Source of the DNA: an uncultured Pelagibacteraceae bacterium
Lineage (GTDB): Bacteria > Pseudomonadota > Alphaproteobacteria > Pelagibacterales > Pelagibacteraceae
Assembly (NCBI GenBank): GCA_902592375.1
Contig: CACJEG010000004.1
Coordinates: 62,001 to 126,000 of the forward strand
Length of the DNA stretch: 64,000 nucleotides
Direction of reading: 5' to 3'
Part shown: one piece after another, positions 62,251 through 64,000 of the stretch
How positions within the stretch are numbered: position 1 is the first letter of the stretch
Layout: every line of letters begins with the position of its first letter
Program-made: the position numbers and the translations under genes
Notes under the pieces: model-generated
Seen by the model: the letters and a program-made list of their open reading frames with translations, nothing else
What the model was told of the DNA's origin: nothing
The model's database searches: none

Positions 62251-62767
62251 TTTTTTCCCTGTAGGTATTTTTTAATTGAGTGTAAGCTAATGTTATAAGT
62301 TTAAGTTTTTCCTCGTATTTTTTATTTCCAGAATTCATATCAGGGTGAAATTTTTTCACAAGTAATTTGAATTTATCTTGTATTTTCTTCCACTTTAAAC
62401 CCACAGAAACCCCCAATATTCCAAAAGCTTTTATATCTTTATGATCAAATTTAAATTGACGCATATGATTATAATCTCCATTTATTTTTTCTTTATCTAA
62501 CTCATCTCTCAAAGTTGTATTCCATAACACTTTGAAAAAATTATCTGAAGAGCTAAAACTTTGCGTAGGTTTATGCCAAGTCATGTCAGATTTTAAAAAA
62601 TCCATTACTTGGTCATCATTCATTCCTGAAAAATAGTTCCAATTTTTATTAAATTCTTTTACATGCTCAAGGCAAAGCATTCTAAATTTTCTGCTATTAT
62701 CTTTTTCAACTGGTGCCTTATATTCACCTATTTCATTACAATTATTCCAGTCACAAATATTTTTCAT
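62234..62767 (-). CDS. DnaJ-domain protein
   Basis: C-terminal J-domain [41 protein letters not shown]-terminal Cys/His segment [15 protein letters not shown]...CLEH. Confidence 0.85.
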   Translation of the reverse strand: MKNICDWNNCNEIGEYKAPVEKDNSRKFRMLCLEHVKEFNKNWNYFSGMNDDQVMDFLKSDMTWHKPTQSFSSSDNFFKVLWNTTLRDELDKEKINGDYNHMRQFKFDHKDIKAFGILGVSVGLKWKKIQDKFKLLVKKFHPDMNSGNKKYEEKLKLITLAYTQLKNTYREKIDTKS

Positions 62768-62784
62768 GATATATAATAATATAT

Positions 62785-63045
62785 ATGGATATAAATGAGT
62801 TAATTACAATTGTAAAAAATAAATTATTAAATCAAATAAATATTGAAAGTATAAATATTGAAGATAAATCTTTTCTTCATAAAAATCATAAAGGAAATCA
62901 AGAAGGAAAATATCATTTAAAATTAATTATCGTTTCTCAGGAACTCAAAAAAATGAATAAAATTGAAAGCAATAAAAAAATTTATAAGATTTTAGATCAA
63001 GAACTAAAAGAATCTATTCACTCAATCCAAATTTTAATTAATTAA
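62785..63045 (+). CDS. BolA-family protein
   Basis: 86 aa; ESINIEDKSFLHKNHKGNQEGKYHLKLIIVSQELKKMNKIESNKKIYKIL fits the BolA fold. Confidence 0.8.
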   Translation: MDINELITIVKNKLLNQINIESINIEDKSFLHKNHKGNQEGKYHLKLIIVSQELKKMNKIESNKKIYKILDQELKESIHSIQILIN

Positions 63046-64000
63046 AAATTTTTTCAAAAATAAATTTAACTTTTTTTTAGAGTATTGTTTGTTGTAAATT
63101 GGCTTGCCAATTTTTTTTAACAAAACTAAGTTAATTTTTTCAGAATTATTTTTTTTATCTTTGGTCATAAAAGATAAAATCTTATTTAAATCTCTGATAG
63201 AAAAATATTTTTTTATAGAAGAAGGTAGATCAGAATTATCAATATGATTTATAATTAAATTATATTCACTTTTACTAAGTATGTTTTCCTTAAAACTAAA
63301 ACTCAGTGCCGTTTTCATTCCAAGTATCACGGCTTCACCATGATTTAGTTTATAGCTGTACCCTAACCCTGCCTCATAAGCATGGGCAAATGTATGGCCA
63401 AAATTTAATACTTTTCTTAATGCTATTTCTTTTTCATCTTTTTCAACTACTTTTTTTTTAATTTTACAACTTTCATAAATTGCTTTTTCAATAAATGGAG
63501 AAGAAAGACTTAAAATCTTTTTAAGATTTTTATTTAAGAAACTAAAAAATTTTTTATTATCAATTAATGAATGCTTCAATATTTCTCCATATCCACAAAT
63601 TATTTCTCTTTTTGATAAAGATTTAAGAAATTGAATATCTGAGAGAACCAGTGATGGTTGATAAAAGCTTCCTATTAAATTTTTACCATATTTAGAATTA
63701 ACTCCAGTTTTCCCCCCGATTGATGAATCAACTTGAGCCAAAAGAGTTGTTGGAATATTTGCAAACTTTAAGCCTCTTTTGAAAAGACTAGCCGCAAAAC
63801 CACTTACATCGCCTGTAATTCCTCCTCCTAAAGAAATTAAAATATCATTTCTTGAAAAGTTTTTATTTAATAAAACTTCTAGAATTTTATTAACGTTATT
63901 AATATTTTTATTTTTTTCACTAGCATTAAAAAATAACACAAAAATACTTTTATTTTTAAAAGACCTTTTAATATTTGAAACAAATTTTTTTGGAACATTT
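63034..64000 (-). CDS. aroB: 3-dehydroquinate synthase (N-terminus runs off window)
   Basis: ISLGGGITGDVSGFAASLFKRGLKFANIPTTLLAQVDSSIGGKTGVN; reading frame stays open upstream of the tracked start (…VPKKFVSNIKRSFKNKSIF). Confidence 0.94.
   Translation of the reverse strand, partial: NVPKKFVSNIKRSFKNKSIFVLFFNASEKNKNINNVNKILEVLLNKNFSRNDILISLGGGITGDVSGFAASLFKRGLKFANIPTTLLAQVDSSIGGKTGVNSKYGKNLIGSFYQPSLVLSDIQFLKSLSKREIICGYGEILKHSLIDNKKFFSFLNKNLKKILSLSSPFIEKAIYESCKIKKKVVEKDEKEIALRKVLNFGHTFAHAYEAGLGYSYKLNHGEAVILGMKTALSFSFKENILSKSEYNLIINHIDNSDLPSSIKKYFSIRDLNKILSFMTKDKKNNSEKINLVLLKKIGKPIYNKQYSKKKLNLFLKKFLIN

Overview
This 64 kb window is AT-rich, gene-dense bacterial chromosome. Gene content and organisation (TAXI-TRAP transporter, Irr-type Fur protein, RegB, CobS/CobT with DnaJ and BolA proteins, Suv3-like helicase next to FdxA and CarD, CoaBC, UbiB/UbiE/Coq7) fit a streamlined SAR11/Pelagibacter-like alphaproteobacterium. 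That taxonomic call is inferred from gene content and composition. Almost everything is core metabolism or information processing: fabAB, dnaA-dnaN, rpsT, mutM, lysA/argH, the pyruvate dehydrogenase E1/E2 genes, gltDB, thrS-infC-rpmI-rplT-pheST, lepA, gyrB and aroB, plus three tRNAs. I saw no CRISPR array, transposon, prophage, toxin-antitoxin or recognisable defence island. The best second-look items are: (1) two Irr/ICE-like operators flanking an Irr-type regulator beside a rubrerythrin/Fe-S oxidoreductase/DUF3501 operon; (2) a terminator-like hairpin between TRAP receptor and permease genes whose 3' arm carries the permease ribosome-binding site; (3) seven of ten convergent gene pairs sharing a 4-nt interlocked stop (YTAA); (4) two neighbouring lysine-repeat proteins, a 30-aa polycation and a CarD with a long lysine-rich N-terminus; (5) a lipoyl domain fused to pyruvate dehydrogenase E1; (6) tRNA genes butted directly against protein genes; (7) small unlisted ORFs, including a probable LptM-like lipoprotein.
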